Below, in pieces: positions 11,255 through 22,455 of a stretch of DNA of 64,000 bases. The translations under genes and the position numbers were made by a program. The stretch's first letter is position 1, and each line of letters opens with the position of its first letter. Source of the DNA: Caenorhabditis elegans (taxonomy: Eukaryota; Nematoda; Chromadorea; Rhabditida; Rhabditidae); the NCBI RefSeq assembly GCF_000002985.6, contig NC_003280.10, positions 13,574,501 to 13,638,500 on the forward strand, in the 5' to 3' direction. The notes beneath the pieces are model-generated. The model was given only the letters and a program-made list of their open reading frames with translations. It was not told the DNA's origin and ran no database searches.

Positions 11255-14200
11255 ATGTCCAAGCCCGCCGGCCTGCAGTCCCTATTAGCTCTGATATTTT
11301 TCAACCGGCTTTCTCTAGTCATATTCTACTCATTTTGGTTCCTAATCGGGCTTCTAGTCCTCAGAAAGTCGCAGAATGCTCTGGAAGCCGTCCGATACGT
11401 GAAGGCTCACAGCGCCTCGGTATCCCTCGACTCCCTGGAAGGCTCCACGGAGTTCCGGCAACTTCTGGAAGAGGATTTCCCGCGGCCACCGGCGTTTTTC
11501 CTGCTCAACCAGTACGCGCTTAATATGACCGACAACTTTTTGTGCAATACTGCCACGTTGGCGGGGGCGCATGAGCGCTTCGTTTTTGTGACGTTGGATG
11601 AGGTGGCGAGGAAGAGGATTCGCAGCAGGTGGCCGAGGATTCGCGTTTTTCATTGGCCAACGCCGTCGCTTTATGTGAGTTTAGTTATGGTAGGCAGGTA
11701 CGAAAATTGTCGCCTGCCTGCCTACCTTATGCCTACAGAGTTGCCTATGCCTATCTTGTACCTATAGGATGGTCTATGCCTACCGTGTACCTATAGAATG
11801 GCCTATGCCTACCTTGTACCTACAAAATGGCATACGCATGCGAGCCTCTCTTATGCTTACAAGTCGACCTTAGGCTGCCTGCCTTTGTTTCTACCTTCGC
11901 CTACCTACCTAGTGCCTTGAAGGCGGCCTAAACCCGCCTGCCTTTTACCTACCTATGCTTGCCTACTTTGTTCCTATGGAGTACCTACCTTCTGCCTAAA
12001 AACCACATGAACATGCGAGCCTTTTTTATACTTACAAGGCGACCTAAGGCTGCCTGCCTTTGCTTCTAACTTCGCCTGCCTACCTTGTGCCTTGAAGGCG
12101 GCCTACACCTACCTGCCTTAGGCGATCTACACCTTTCTGCCTTCTGCCTACAAGGTGACCTACGTCTACCCATCTGCTAACTGCATAAATCTACACTGCG
12201 CACACACACACACACACACACACACACCAAACACCTGAGCTCTCGCAGAAAATAGGCGATAGGCAGGCAGGTAGGCATAAAGATGAGCCTACCTACCTAC
12301 CTAAATAAACCTGATTTTAGACACAATTACTGTAATTTTGGAGTTACTAATTAGCATTTTACCGAAAAATTGCAAGTTTGACCTAACTTTGGCCAAATAT
12401 AAAATTTTGGTTGATTTTTTGGTAAAAAAATTGAAATTTACGCAAAAATACAGAAAATAGGAGGTAGGCAGGTACGTAGGCAGGTAGGCCTACAACGTGC
12501 CTAACTACCAGGGCAGCCTCAAGCTATAGCCTATAAATAACCTTCTCTTTGTCAACCCGACCTCACTTGTCAATGCATATAGTAGAAAATAGGCGGTAGG
12601 CAGGCACGTAGGCAGGCAGGCAGGCAGTCAATAATTTTCATTTAGACGGTTAATTTTTTTTTTTTCAGAAACCCTTCTCATTCGCTGAAGGTGCATATCA
12701 AACCATATACCTGCTCAGATCCAATTTAGCACTGGCACTTATCAAAAAGTGAGTGCTCGTTACTTTGCCGCCTCATATCTCGGCTATTTTTAAAGATTTC
12801 TAAAATTTATTAACCACAAAACTGTAGAGAAATTTATAAGGAACATTTTATTAGTTGAAATTTTTTTTATAACGCAAAAACCACCAGAGATATGAGCTGT
12901 AAAAAAACATTTTCAGAGGAAAATCCTTCTGGATGATGCAGCAGGATACCTTCTGGAGAAAGAACATATTCGACCTAAACTACGAGGATAATATGTCATA
13001 TGACGCTATTTTTGATCAACTCGGAAATGGAGACAACTCGTTGAGAAAGGAATGGGTGAACGGAGCCAACTGGTTCATTCGGGCTAACAATGAGACGCAG
13101 TTCTTTTTCGAAAAGTTGTCAGAGAAGTTGGCTCATTGGTATACTCCTGATGTTGGAGTTATGATTCATCAGTGTAATACTTGGGACAAGCCAACGTGTG
13201 CATTTATTCCGTATAAGTGAGTAATAGTTTTTGACTTTTTTTCTGAAAACCTTTGAAGAACTCAGTTTGAAAAAAAAAACATTGAAAAATTCAAATACTG
13301 CAGAAAATAAGTTTAAAAAAAACCGAATCGGAAAATTTGAATTTCCCGCGAAACTTGTATTTTCTCAGAAAATTTGAATTTCCGCCAAAAATTTTCGCGG
13401 AAAGTCGAAAAAAACTTAATAAAGAAAAAAAAATCCACAATACCCCCACAGTAATCATACAGTACTCCTACAGTATCACTACAGTAGTCCTACAGTACGC
13501 CATACAGTATCCCCATAGTATCCCTACAGTATTCCTACAGTAATCTTACAGTAACCCTATAGTATGTCTACAGTATTCCTAAAATACCTCCACAGTAGTC
13601 TTACTGCGTCCCTATAGCAATCCTACAGTACCCTTACAGTACCCCTACAGTACCCCTACAGCATTTCTAAAGTGTCCCTACAGTACTCCTACAGTACCTC
13701 TACAGTACTCATACAGTATCCCTAAAATACCTCTACAGTCGTCTTACAGTACCCCTACAGTAATCGTACAGTATCTGTGCAGCCCCCTACAGTACTCCTA
13801 CAGTAGTCCTAAAGTAATCTTACATTATCCCTGCAGTCCCTTAAAGTTTCCCTACAGTACCGCTACAGTACCCCTACAGTACCCCGACACCAACCCCAAT
13901 CTCAGTAGCCCTATTGTAATCCTACAATATCCCTACAGTACCCCTACAATACCCCAAATAGTACCCCTGCAGTATGTCTACAGTATCCATACAGTACCCA
14001 TACAGCACCCTACAGTAGTCCTACAGTACCCCTACAGTACCCCTACAGTACCCCGACACCAACCCCAATCTCAGTATCACTTCAGAATCCAAACACTGAT
14101 TCTTGCAGTGTGACCTATTCCTGGGAATGGATGTTCAGTGATCAGTCGAACCCTCCGTATCTTCTCCAGCTAGACTGCGAGACGAACGGAGGTACCAAAC

Positions 14201-14507
14201 TAATGCAGCTAGGAAGATATGGCTTCCATTTTGTAAATCCAGATGGGACGTGCAATAATGAAAAGGTAACATTTATTATTTCAGGTATTCCTCAAATTTC
14301 TGCAAATTTCAGATCTCCTCCGCCAAATCTCGTATGGAAAATGGTACTGTAGAAGTTCAAATCTCGAAAAACCTCCCATCCTGGGGACGTTTACAATTCA
14401 AGCTGTACTGGTACATCACAGAATACCTCCTATGGATCCCGGTACTCGGGGAGTATCTGAGACCCTACTTGGCGCTGGCCGGCTTCATTTTAATGATCAC
14501 AATTTGA
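11255..14507 (+). CDS. Nucleotide-diphospho-sugar transferase-like type II membrane protein, 383 aa
   Basis: Exons 11255-11674, 12669-12748, 12917-13216, 14109-14265, 14313-14507; all in frame with GT/AG ends. A single hydrophobic segment at about residues 18-38 (IFYSFWFLIGLLVL) suggests a signal anchor with a Golgi/ER lumenal catalytic region. The middle has VFVTLDE, RVFHWP, then RSNLALALIKKGKSFWMMQQDTFW at 160-180. A Leu-rich helix followed by a DxD-like acidic motif is the layout of the Nucleotid_trans (PF03407-type) family common in nematodes. Here the acidic motif reads QQDT rather than DVD, so metal or donor binding may differ. A second hydrophobic stretch lies near the C-terminus (LALAGFILMITI). 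Family assignment is by motif memory; substrate unknown. Confidence 0.65.
11685..12320. repeat. Degenerate GCCTACCT-type repeat and (CA)n in intron 1 of the transferase-like gene
   Basis: Scores of imperfect GCCTACCTTGTACC / GCCTGCCT units on the plus strand. A (CA)14-15 microsatellite lies at about 12200-12228, and AGGCAGGTAGGC units follow to 12310, recurring at 12465-12635. The same family appears at 35560-35935 and 37855-38030. Confidence 0.75.
13440..14080. repeat. CTACAGTA minisatellite in intron 3 of the transferase-like gene
   Basis: About 60 units of a ~10-11-bp motif CCCTACAGTA with single-base changes, including two copies of a longer block ACCCCGACACCAACCCC (13880, 14050). Its complement, TACTGTAG, is the core of the arrays at 16555-18015 and 58430-58790. 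Confidence 0.8.
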
Positions 14508-14538
14508 ATTTTTTTAATAAAAAGATTACGGGTAAAAA

Positions 14539-16032
14539 TTATGGGATCTCCACAAGAACATTAAATCGGAATGCCTGACACAGATAGGGAAGCTCGATGG
14601 CACATGAGCTGATGCTCCATGTGCCATTCCGATCAACCACTCCACAACCATCAAGGTTCGAGAAATTTGAGTAGGTGTCTGAGCCTGAGCCCAAGCCTAC
14701 TTCAGTCCGCAGGCCGAACCAGACCATGCTAATGTTTTGAGAATCGATTAGAGACGTGGCATAGGTGTTTTTAGATTCACTATCCAAGTAGGCCAGGTGA
14801 CTGCCGAGCTCTTCGCAGTGGAGCTGAAAAATTCGAATTTTTCAAATTTTTCTAGAAAAAAACACGATTCCAAAGGTCTTACCTGCGCATCATTCCAGTT
14901 CATCCTCTCCTCGAAGATTTTGTACTTGGTGCCTGACTCACTGGTATTCCAGGTGCCTTGAATCTCGGACTGCATGATGTCTAGGCGACTTTTCAGGTAC
15001 TCAACTTTGCGGTCCAGGCCGTGGCTTCCAGAAGCAACCTGCCCAACAATCTGTCCTGAAGAATGAACAAGTGCCGGGTTTTGAGTTTTTGGAGTTTTCT
15101 GGAAGATTTTTGTAAAAATCAGGTCTCCGGCAGAACTCCTACCTTTTTAAACATAAAATCCACTGCTTTCTTCCCAAACTTTAAAATTTTTGACGGCTTC
15201 TTCGGTCCTTCAACTCCGATTCCCAGGTCTTTCTTCGCCCAGCCGACTGCTTTCCCAACATATTTCTCTTTTCCCTTAGCTTTTTCCTTCAGACGCTCGA
15301 AAACTGACTTTTTCGTAGTTAGAGCTGGAATTGTTGGTTGAGGGGCTCTGGGAGCTGGAACTCCATATTGTGGTCTAGTAGGGGCTGGAGCAGGCGCCCT
15401 GGGGCCTGGAGCCTGCGTGTTCCAACCATACTGGGATTTTGGTAGATTGTTCTGAGCTGGAGGTCTCGGTTGCGGAGTCGGAGCTGGACCCCTCAGCTTA
15501 CTCTTCACATCGGATATTTTCGTTTTGAGCTTCTCCTTCCCGGCATGATATTTCTCCTTGGCCGAGTCGATTTTCGATCTAACCCACGATTTGTCATTTT
15601 TTGGTGGTGGTGGAGCTGCAGGTTTTTGAGTCACTTTTCGCGATTCTATCTGAAAAATTTAGAGTTTAATCCTTTAAAAAAATCGATTAAACCAGGGAAA
15701 ACTAGCTGAAAATATCGCCCCACACGGATTTCTGGCTTCCAATTGAAATGGCAGAGTTTGCCGAACTAGGCCATTTTGGCTCGGCGATAGCTGGTGTAGA
15801 TTTACGGAGCGTTGCGTGTCGCGTCGCGGCTCGGTTTTAGTTGTAAAACTGTCCGGCAGGCAATTGCCAATGGAGCGCGAAAAATTCAATGAGGAACGCC
15901 AGAACCCCGTGGCGTCAAGCACCAAGAATGCGCCAGTACCCCTTAGCTGGCGTGTTACCTGATAATCAGCCTTACCTCTGTAATACATATAAAAATTAGG
16001 GATAGTAGAATAATTCCACACTTTGGGTGCAT
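14539..16032 (-). CDS. Secreted C-type lectin-domain protein with long basic/Pro-rich linker, 354 aa
   Basis: Minus-strand exons 16032-15976, 15649-15143, 15098-14883, 14823-14539; all joins are in frame. Exon 1 is a signal peptide (IILLSLIFICI). Exon 2 is a Lys/Pro/Ala-rich linker (PAPTPQPRPPAQ) with helical KEK segments. Exon 3 carries a heptad-like LDRKVEYLKSRLD coil and the start of the CTLD (GTKYKIFEERMNW). Exon 4 holds LHCEELGSHLAYLDS, WFGL, DGCGVVDRNGTW and SCAIELPYLC, supplying the usual CTLD cysteines. I see no EPN or QPD sugar-binding triplet, so glycan binding is doubtful. It is the same architecture as the next gene, a tandem paralogue. Nematode clec proteins of this form are often intestinal or immune-linked, but that is general knowledge, not evidence here. 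Confidence 0.8.
15695..15935. repeat. Dispersed repeat with CGACGCGACACGCAACG core, in clec intron 1
   Basis: A segment running from CGGATTTCTGGCTTCC to TGGAGCGCGAAAAATTC is repeated in reverse at about 21315-21530, including CGCGACGCGACACGCAACG. It is non-coding and GC-richer than its surroundings. Confidence 0.7.
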
Positions 16033-16201
16033 TATTTCTGAAAAAAATTCTCAACTGTTTTTCGGTGGGAACTTTTGATTTATAGTCTTCTCGATAAACA
16101 AATGGCGATCATTTTGTTATCGATGTATCAAATTACCCTTAGTCATAACATATATTTATTTACACTTCATAATTCAATTCACAATTTCTCGTAGAATTAT
16201 T

Positions 16202-18987
16202 TCAGATTTTAACATCATTCTTGATAATTTGACAGACAAATGGACGAAGTTGAATGCAGGAACGAATCGACCAGACACCCTTCGCATCCATCACAGCGCA
16301 GCCATCAATAGGGGACTCGGAATCAAAGTTCGTGAATGGGGTGGAGGTTTGTGTGGTGGTCTTGGTTTTCATGCCGATCCAGGCAAAATCAGAGGTTTCG
16401 CTGGAGTTGATGAGGTCTGAAATTTTGGGAAAATTATTGGAACTGGCTAGAACAGAATTGTAAAAGTTTGCTTCTTTTGACTGGTGAACCTGGCTGGAGA
16501 TGTTTTTTCGTTTTCAGTATGGGTAACATGAGACTTGAAGCCTAAGCTCTAGCAGTACTGTAGGATTACTGTAGTTTAAGAAAAATTGAGTTCTTGGCTT
16601 ATGAAGGGATATCGGTTCAGGGTTAGTGGGGGATATTGTCGGGGTACTGTAGTGGTATTGTAGAGGCACTGTAGGATACTGTAGAATTACTGTATTTTAG
16701 GAAAATTGAGTTTTCGTCGTTTGAAGAGATATCGGTTGAAGGGCAGTGGGGGATGTGGCTGGGGTACTGTAATGGTACTGTAGAGGTGCTGCATGAGTAC
16801 TGTAGGATTACTGTAGTTTAGGAAAATTGAGTTTTCGTCGTTTGAAGAGATATCGGTTGAAGGGCAGTGGGGGATGTGGCTGGGGTACTGTAATGGTACT
16901 GTAGAGGTGCTGTATGAGTACTGTAGGATTACTGTAGTTTAGGAAAAATTGAGTTGTTGACTTTTGAAGGGGTATCGGTTGAGGGTCAGTGGGGGGATAT
17001 GGTCGGAGTACTGTAGTAGTAATGTATATATACTATAGGAGTACTGTAGGATTACTGTAGTTTAGGAAAAATTTAGTTTTTGTCTTTTGAAGAGATATCG
17101 GTTGAGGGTCAGTGGGGGATATGGTCGGAGTACTGTAGTAGTAATGTATAGATACTATAGGAGTACTGTAGGATTACTGTAGTTTAGGAAAAATTGAGTT
17201 TTTGTCTTTTGAAGAGATATCGGTTCAGGGTCAGTGGGGGATATGGTTGGGGTACTGTAGTAGTACTGTAGAGGTACTGTAGGAGTACTGTAGAATTACT
17301 GTAGTTTAGGAAAAATTGAGTTTTGTCTTTTGAAGGGATATCGGTTCATGGTAAATGGGGGATATTGTCGGGGTACTGTAGTGGTATTGTAGAGGTACTG
17401 TAGGAGTACTGTAGGATTACTGTAGTTTAGGAAAAATTGACTTTTTGTTTTTTGAAGGGATATCGGTGTACTGTAGGAAACTGTAGAATTACTGTAGTTT
17501 AGGAAAAATTGAGTTTTTGTCTTTTGAAGGGATATCGGTTCATGGTAAGTGGGGGATATTGTCGGGGTACTGTAGTGGTATTGTAGAGGTACTGTAGGAG
17601 TACTGTAGGATTACTGTAGTTTAAGAAAAATTGACTTTTTGTTTTTTGAAGGGATATCGGTTCAGGGTCAGTGGGGGGGGGGGGATATGGTCGGGGTACT
17701 GTAGTGGAACTGTAGAGGTACTGTAGGAGTACTGTAGGATTACTGTAGTTTAGGAAAAATTGAGTTTTTGTCTTTTGAAGGGATATCGGTTCATGATAAG
17801 TGGGGGATATTGTCGGGGTACTGTAGTGGTATTGTAGAGGTACTGTAGGATACTGTAGAATTACTGTATTTTAGGAAAAATTGAGTTTTTGTCTTTTGAA
17901 GAGATATCGGTTCAGGGTCAGTGGGGGATATGATCGGGTACTGTAGTGGTACTGTAGAGGTACTGTAGGAGTACTGTAGGAGTACTGTAGGATTACTGTA
18001 GTTTACGAAAAATTAAGTAGGACTGAAACCCGCAAACTGTCTCCGTTAAAACCTACTTGTCACAAATCCATTCTTCGCTTCATTGTCGATTATAGCCAAA
18101 TGAGCTCCAAACCCTTGACAGTGTCTCTCTGCATTATCCCAACTTTTCCTCTCCTCAAATAGCCGGTACTTTGACCCACTCTCCGTTGTATTCCACTCTT
18201 TCATTAGCACACTTTGCAAACCGTCGATTAATTTCTCCAATCTCGCCACTTTTTCCTTCAAAGTCCGAATTTCGGTTTCGGTGCGACCTTCAAAGTTTTG
18301 AAGTTGAGTTGGGAATTCCTCGTCGGTGGAGAAGAAACTCCGCATGCCGTGGAAGTTCTGAAAATTGACGCTTTCAAATATTACCTCTGGAAATTTCTGC
18401 TCTAATTGAGTGGACTTTAAGGCTTAAAGTTTAAGCAATTCTGAGACCTTTTTTATTTTCTCCAAAACTTTGGGCGCCAGCTTTTCCACTGCCTTTTTTC
18501 CATATTTTACAACCAAATTCGGCTTGGCAGGGTCCTCTGAGCCAATGTTCAGCATGGATTTTAGCTTTGTAAAGGGTCGGGAGAAGAAGCCGGCGGGCTC
18601 AGGAGGTAGTGTAGTGGGCTCTGTGTCATGGTGCATCGGGCTTGTCGTGCTATCAGGCGGTGCAAAGCCTAGTTTGGCCTTTACACGGCCAATAAAGCCT
18701 GGACTATGAGGTATTGGGATGACTATTGGTATCACAGGGGCTTTGAATTTTGATCTACCTCTATCAATCAATCCAAGATTTCTACTAACTAATCTAGGGG
18801 ATACTGTAGTTGTGGACCCCCGCCGCCGAAGCCCGGCCCACTCCTGAACCCTTGTCACTTTTGACCGAATCCACGAAGGACGCCGTGTCGTCGACGCAGT
18901 TGTCAGCTCCTGGGCTTTTTCACATTTTTTTTTGGAATTTTTTTCCACTCTCTCCGAAACGCCCGTTACTTTACGGAAACTAAACAT
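16202..18987 (-). CDS. C-type lectin-domain protein, paralogue of the preceding gene, ~355 aa
   Basis: Minus-strand exons 18987-18448, 18396-18385 (12-nt microexon, KFPE), 18357-18057, 16416-16202. Joins are in frame; the stop is at 16202-16204. The order is a basic, Thr/Pro-rich linker with WIRSKV repeats, a coiled coil (LKEKVARLEKLIDGL), then a CTLD: SKYRLFEERKSWDNAERHCQ, GAHLAIIDNE, AWIGMKT, DGCAVMDAKGVW, SCIQLRPFVC. The CTLD is split by a 1.6-kb intron full of TACTGTAG repeat. The start is uncertain. ATG 18987 gives no signal peptide. A good signal-peptide exon (RSIFSVLLLAAVVQTQF, 19233-19180, donor GTAAGT) lies upstream, but I found no in-frame acceptor joining it. Either a non-obvious acceptor is used or secretion has been lost. 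The microexon is inferred from frame. Confidence 0.75.
16555..18015. repeat. ~125-bp tandem repeat with TACTGTAG core and ATATCGGTT spacer
   Basis: About 11 units of GGATTACTGTAGTTTAGG, AAATTGAGTTTTTGTC, TTTGAAGGGATATCGGTT, CAGTGGGGGATATGG, then short TACTGTAG units. Units differ by point changes and small indels. It lies in the last intron of the second lectin gene; related copies are at 58430-58790. Confidence 0.85.
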
Positions 18988-19404
18988 TTCTTAAAGTTTT
19001 TTAATGAAAAAGTATACTACGTAAAATTTCCTATATTTTGTTGGTTGACAACTTTTTTCTACCTTTCTTCTCCGCAAAGTTACAAAGGTTTGAAGAAAGC
19101 GCGCCAAAAACTATCAGACAGAAAGAGCACTCTCTTTGTCTGCGCCTCCTGGACAATTTAAATAATTTTCTCCACTTACAAACTGCGTCTGAACCACAGC
19201 CGCTAGTAGAAGAACAGAAAATATCGATCGCATGTTTTGAGAAAAAAATGAACAAAAAATTAAATTTGGCAATAGAAGGAGGTAATGAAATGAAAAGACC
19301 AGTTAAAATGTGGTATCAAATCAGCCGCCCCCTGATTTCTCTGCACTCTCTTATTTACCTCTTATCTCTCACTTTATCACTTGTTTTCCCGATAGTTTGA
19401 CGAA

Positions 19405-19734
19405 TTTCTGGTCATCACGGATTCTGGAGACTAGGGGAAAATGTGGTGATTTCATAGTATAACCGGAAGTTTATAAGTTTTTATCCCAAGAAATTACAGA
19501 CGTAATTTGGGAGCTCGCGTCAACGGGTGTTTCTCAATGGAGCGCGTTTACATCAAGATTTGTGTTTTTTCTGTCTTATGGTGTGAAAAAATCACGTGAA
19601 TCACCTCTGAAAATTGGAAAAAATCCAAAACAAACAAAAAACACAATTCTCGAAAAATTAGTCACGAGGAAAAGTACCTCGTGATTCAGGAGACCTTTAA
19701 CAAATCAGAAATTGGAAGTGAATCACCGATGCAC
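19405..19734. other. Intergenic upstream of the second lectin gene
   Basis: No coding exon seen. It contains another fragment of the TCTCAATGGAGCGCG dispersed repeat near 19525-19550. The upstream flank (19260-19400) could be lectin promoter. Confidence 0.4.
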
Positions 19735-20485
19735 CATGTCACTCCTAGTACTTACTAGGGAACCGTCAGAAGGTGCCCATCGGACTTGCATATGAGACCT
19801 ATGCGATTCGATAGTGCATGTATTAAAACGGTTACTCGTGAAATTTTAGCGGCAAAACTCCAGAACCAAGCTCACGGCGGGCTCTCAAAGATCCTGAAAA
19901 TATCACTGTAACGAAGCATTGAAGGGCCAATTTTCCAATTTCACTTTGGTAGCTCATATCTCCGTAGAAAAATTTTTTACAGAAAAGTCATCAACTGATA
20001 AGTTGTTGATATTGTTGTAAAGAACAAGTTTGTAGTTGAAAGTTTTTTACCAAAAAATTTTTGTTTGAGATAAATAAAACCGCGTGAAGTGCGGCAACTG
20101 CTGTTGTTATTTGTATGCTGCTATTCCGTTTCTAATGCTTTTCTCTCAAATACAAATTTTTTGGTAAAAAACTTTCAACTACAAACTTGTTTTTTAGGAC
20201 AATATCAACAACTTATCAGTTGATGATTTTTCTGTAAAAAATTTATCCGCGGAGATATGAGCTACCAAAGTGAATATGGAAAACTGCTTCGTTAGATCAT
20301 TAAAGTTCTTCCTTACAGTGATATTTTCAGGATCTTTGAAAGCCCGCCGTGAGCTTGGTTCTGGAGTTTTGCCGCCAAAATTTCACGAGTAGCCGTTTTA
20401 ATACATGCACTATCGAATCGCATAGGTCTCATATGCAAGTCCGATGGGAACCTTCTGACGGTTCCCTAGTTAGCTGGTGCACTAT
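19735..20485. repeat. Foldback element, ~330-bp arms
   Basis: The arms, about 19735-20075 and 20150-20485, are reverse complements: GAACCGTCAGAAGG, TATGCGATTCGATAG, AGCTCACGGCGGGC and CATCAACTGATAAG all recur inverted. The loop at about 20076-20150 contains CCGCGTGAAGTGCGGC. Part of the left arm plus the loop boundary is copied at 24051-24182. Confidence 0.85.
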
Positions 20486-20560
20486 GAAATTCCTAACACA
20501 CCCTCGATGCAGTACTAGTTTATTACTTAACAATTCCAGCTGAAAACTTAATAATACAGA

Positions 20561-22043
20561 TTATTCAACAACTTGGATTATCAGCTGCTTTTGACTGTTC
20601 TTGAAGATTTTCACATTGGTATCTTTACTGGTGACAATCACTTGTTCCCTGAAACTTTCTTTTTCAAATAAATTCAAATAACTACTACCTCTTACCTATC
20701 TTCCACACTCCTTTGCACTGAACTTGCTTCAAACCTATTATCAATCGCCTGATTAACCAGCTCAAACTTCTCACGGAACACGAAAAGTGTCAAGGTGGTG
20801 CCCATCGGTTTTTTGTCCTGAATCCAGTTTTCGCAGAGATTTACAACTTTCGGGGAGGTCATATTATAATCTAAGAATATCCAAGGAGATTGGAGATTTG
20901 AAATCGCGCGAATCGGAATTGCACGTGATGATTTTATACACAGCTTCTTGGCTGAATATATCTGGAAGGAAACAACAAATTTCTGTGAATTTTCAAATTT
21001 CAGACTCTACCACAGGCTCCGCCAGAATCAAGTAATCCATTCCAACAAAATCCACCTCCGCCGTCTCGAACGGGCGAGCTCGGAGGCAATCAAACCAGGT
21101 CGTGTAGTCATATCTCAGGGATTCAATCCGCATTCTTACAAAAATGTGTCGAATATTCAATTGGCAGCACGCCTCGAGACCATATGGATGATTCTGCAAA
21201 CGCACGACGGTCTCGTCACGACAAAATTTCGTTAATTGATAAAAGGTGTGCGCCTTTAAAGAGCACTGTAATTGAAAACTTTCGTTGCTCACGCGGGATC
21301 CTGGCCTTGCTCATTGAATTTTTCGCGCTCCATTGATAATCTCCCGCTGGACAACGCGTGGGAAAGTCGTGTACTCCACACGGACACGTACATTTCGTTT
21401 TACAACTAAAACCGAGCCGCGACGCGACACGCAACGCACCTTAAATCTACCCCAGATATGGCCGAGCCAAAATGGACTAGTTCGGCCTAAACTCTTCCAT
21501 TTCAATTTATGAGGGAAGCCAGAAATCTGTGAAAACTAGAAGAAAATAATTAAAAACCCCAAATTTCCAACAAATTATAGAAAAAACTAGATAACACAAA
21601 AATTTGTAATTACAGTACTCTTTAAAGGCGCACACATAATCGCGTAAGAATTACCAGAATTTGCAGTGTATGAATACTTGTTCCTGGTCGATTTAAATAG
21701 AAATCCACCAATTTCCGAAAGGTTTCAGTCTGTGAATCTTCAGGACTTGCAATTAAAATTCCGAATTGTTGAACTCCACCGAATAAAACGTTGGCGCCAA
21801 GCTGAGCAGTTTGAATATTGAAATTATATTTTTTATCAATCGAAAAGTGCCAGTCCTCCCTTGTTGTATCGATTTTTATACAATTAAAGTGATAGGGAAG
21901 CTTTTTTTCAAGCTTGCGAAATATCGAGTTGAAATTTGCAAGATGGCTTCTGTAATCGTGTTTTCAAATGGATTCTAAAATAAAACCCACTTCTTGTCAA
22001 ATGATAAATATTTGAATATGCATGGGACGCTTTCAGAATACAT
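20561..22043 (-). CDS. Nematode-expanded F-box-associated/DUF3557-like protein, 294 aa
   Basis: I assembled five minus-strand exons, 22043-21991, 21949-21655, 21193-21011, 20961-20696, 20648-20561. All phases agree, and the model ends at a stop after IIQVVE. The protein starts MYSESVPCIFKYLSFDKK, has KKLPYHFNCIKID and TREDWHFSIDKK, then RARPFETAEVDF, AIPIRAISNLQSPW, VVNLCENWIQDKKPMG and LTLFVFREKFE. The opening (xVPCIFKYL) and the later L-x-SP ... VN-x-x-x-x-WI pattern resemble the large Caenorhabditis F-box-associated/DUF3557 families, substrate-side proteins often tied to ubiquitin ligases. I see no clear F-box itself. Intron 2 is almost entirely a MITE. It is head-to-head with csc-1. The exon structure is well supported; the family name is tentative. 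Confidence 0.6.
21240..21640. mobile_element. MITE-like element with GTGTGCGCCTTTAAAGAG terminal inverted repeats
   Basis: The left end, about 21243 (GTGTGCGCCTTTAAAGAG, then CACTGTAATT), is matched by the reverse complement at about 21607-21638. Inside is an inverted copy of the CGACGCGACACGC dispersed repeat of 15695-15935. A related arm pair flanks 34525-34650. No ORF of transposase type. Confidence 0.7.
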
Positions 22044-22455
22044 TTTAAGCTGAAATATTATCAATAATTGCAGCAAAAAAGGCAAAATTGCGAAATTTCT
22101 TGCTACGAAATTTTCTTCAGTGAAAATTAATTGTTCTAGTTGGTATCAAGTGTATGCAAATGGAAAAACGGTAAAAAATATATTTCAAATCATGTTTTCA
22201 TAAGTTTGTCTTTATAAATCTTTATTCCAGACCTGTTTCCTTCTTTTGCGCGTGGGGTACGGTACGCAGTCCGCAAACACCGAATGCGAGCGCGAAAATT
22301 TTTCGATTAATTTTATAATTTTTTCCGCCATTTTTCTCATTTTCCACGCATTTTTCGATTTCTTTTGTGATTTTTACCTTAAAAAAGTTAATTTTCACGT
22401 TAATTTCCCTCAAAAATTCGATTTTCTCCGATTATTTCTCATTATTTTCTTCAGA
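22044..22455. promoter_or_regulatory. Divergent promoter region between the F-box-associated-like gene and csc-1
   Basis: About 410 bp head-to-head spacer. It has GCGCGTGGGGTACGG and GAATGCGAGCGCG near 22240-22300, then A/T-run DNA and TTTTCTTCAG one base before the csc-1 ATG, typical of a trans-splice acceptor. Confidence 0.5.
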
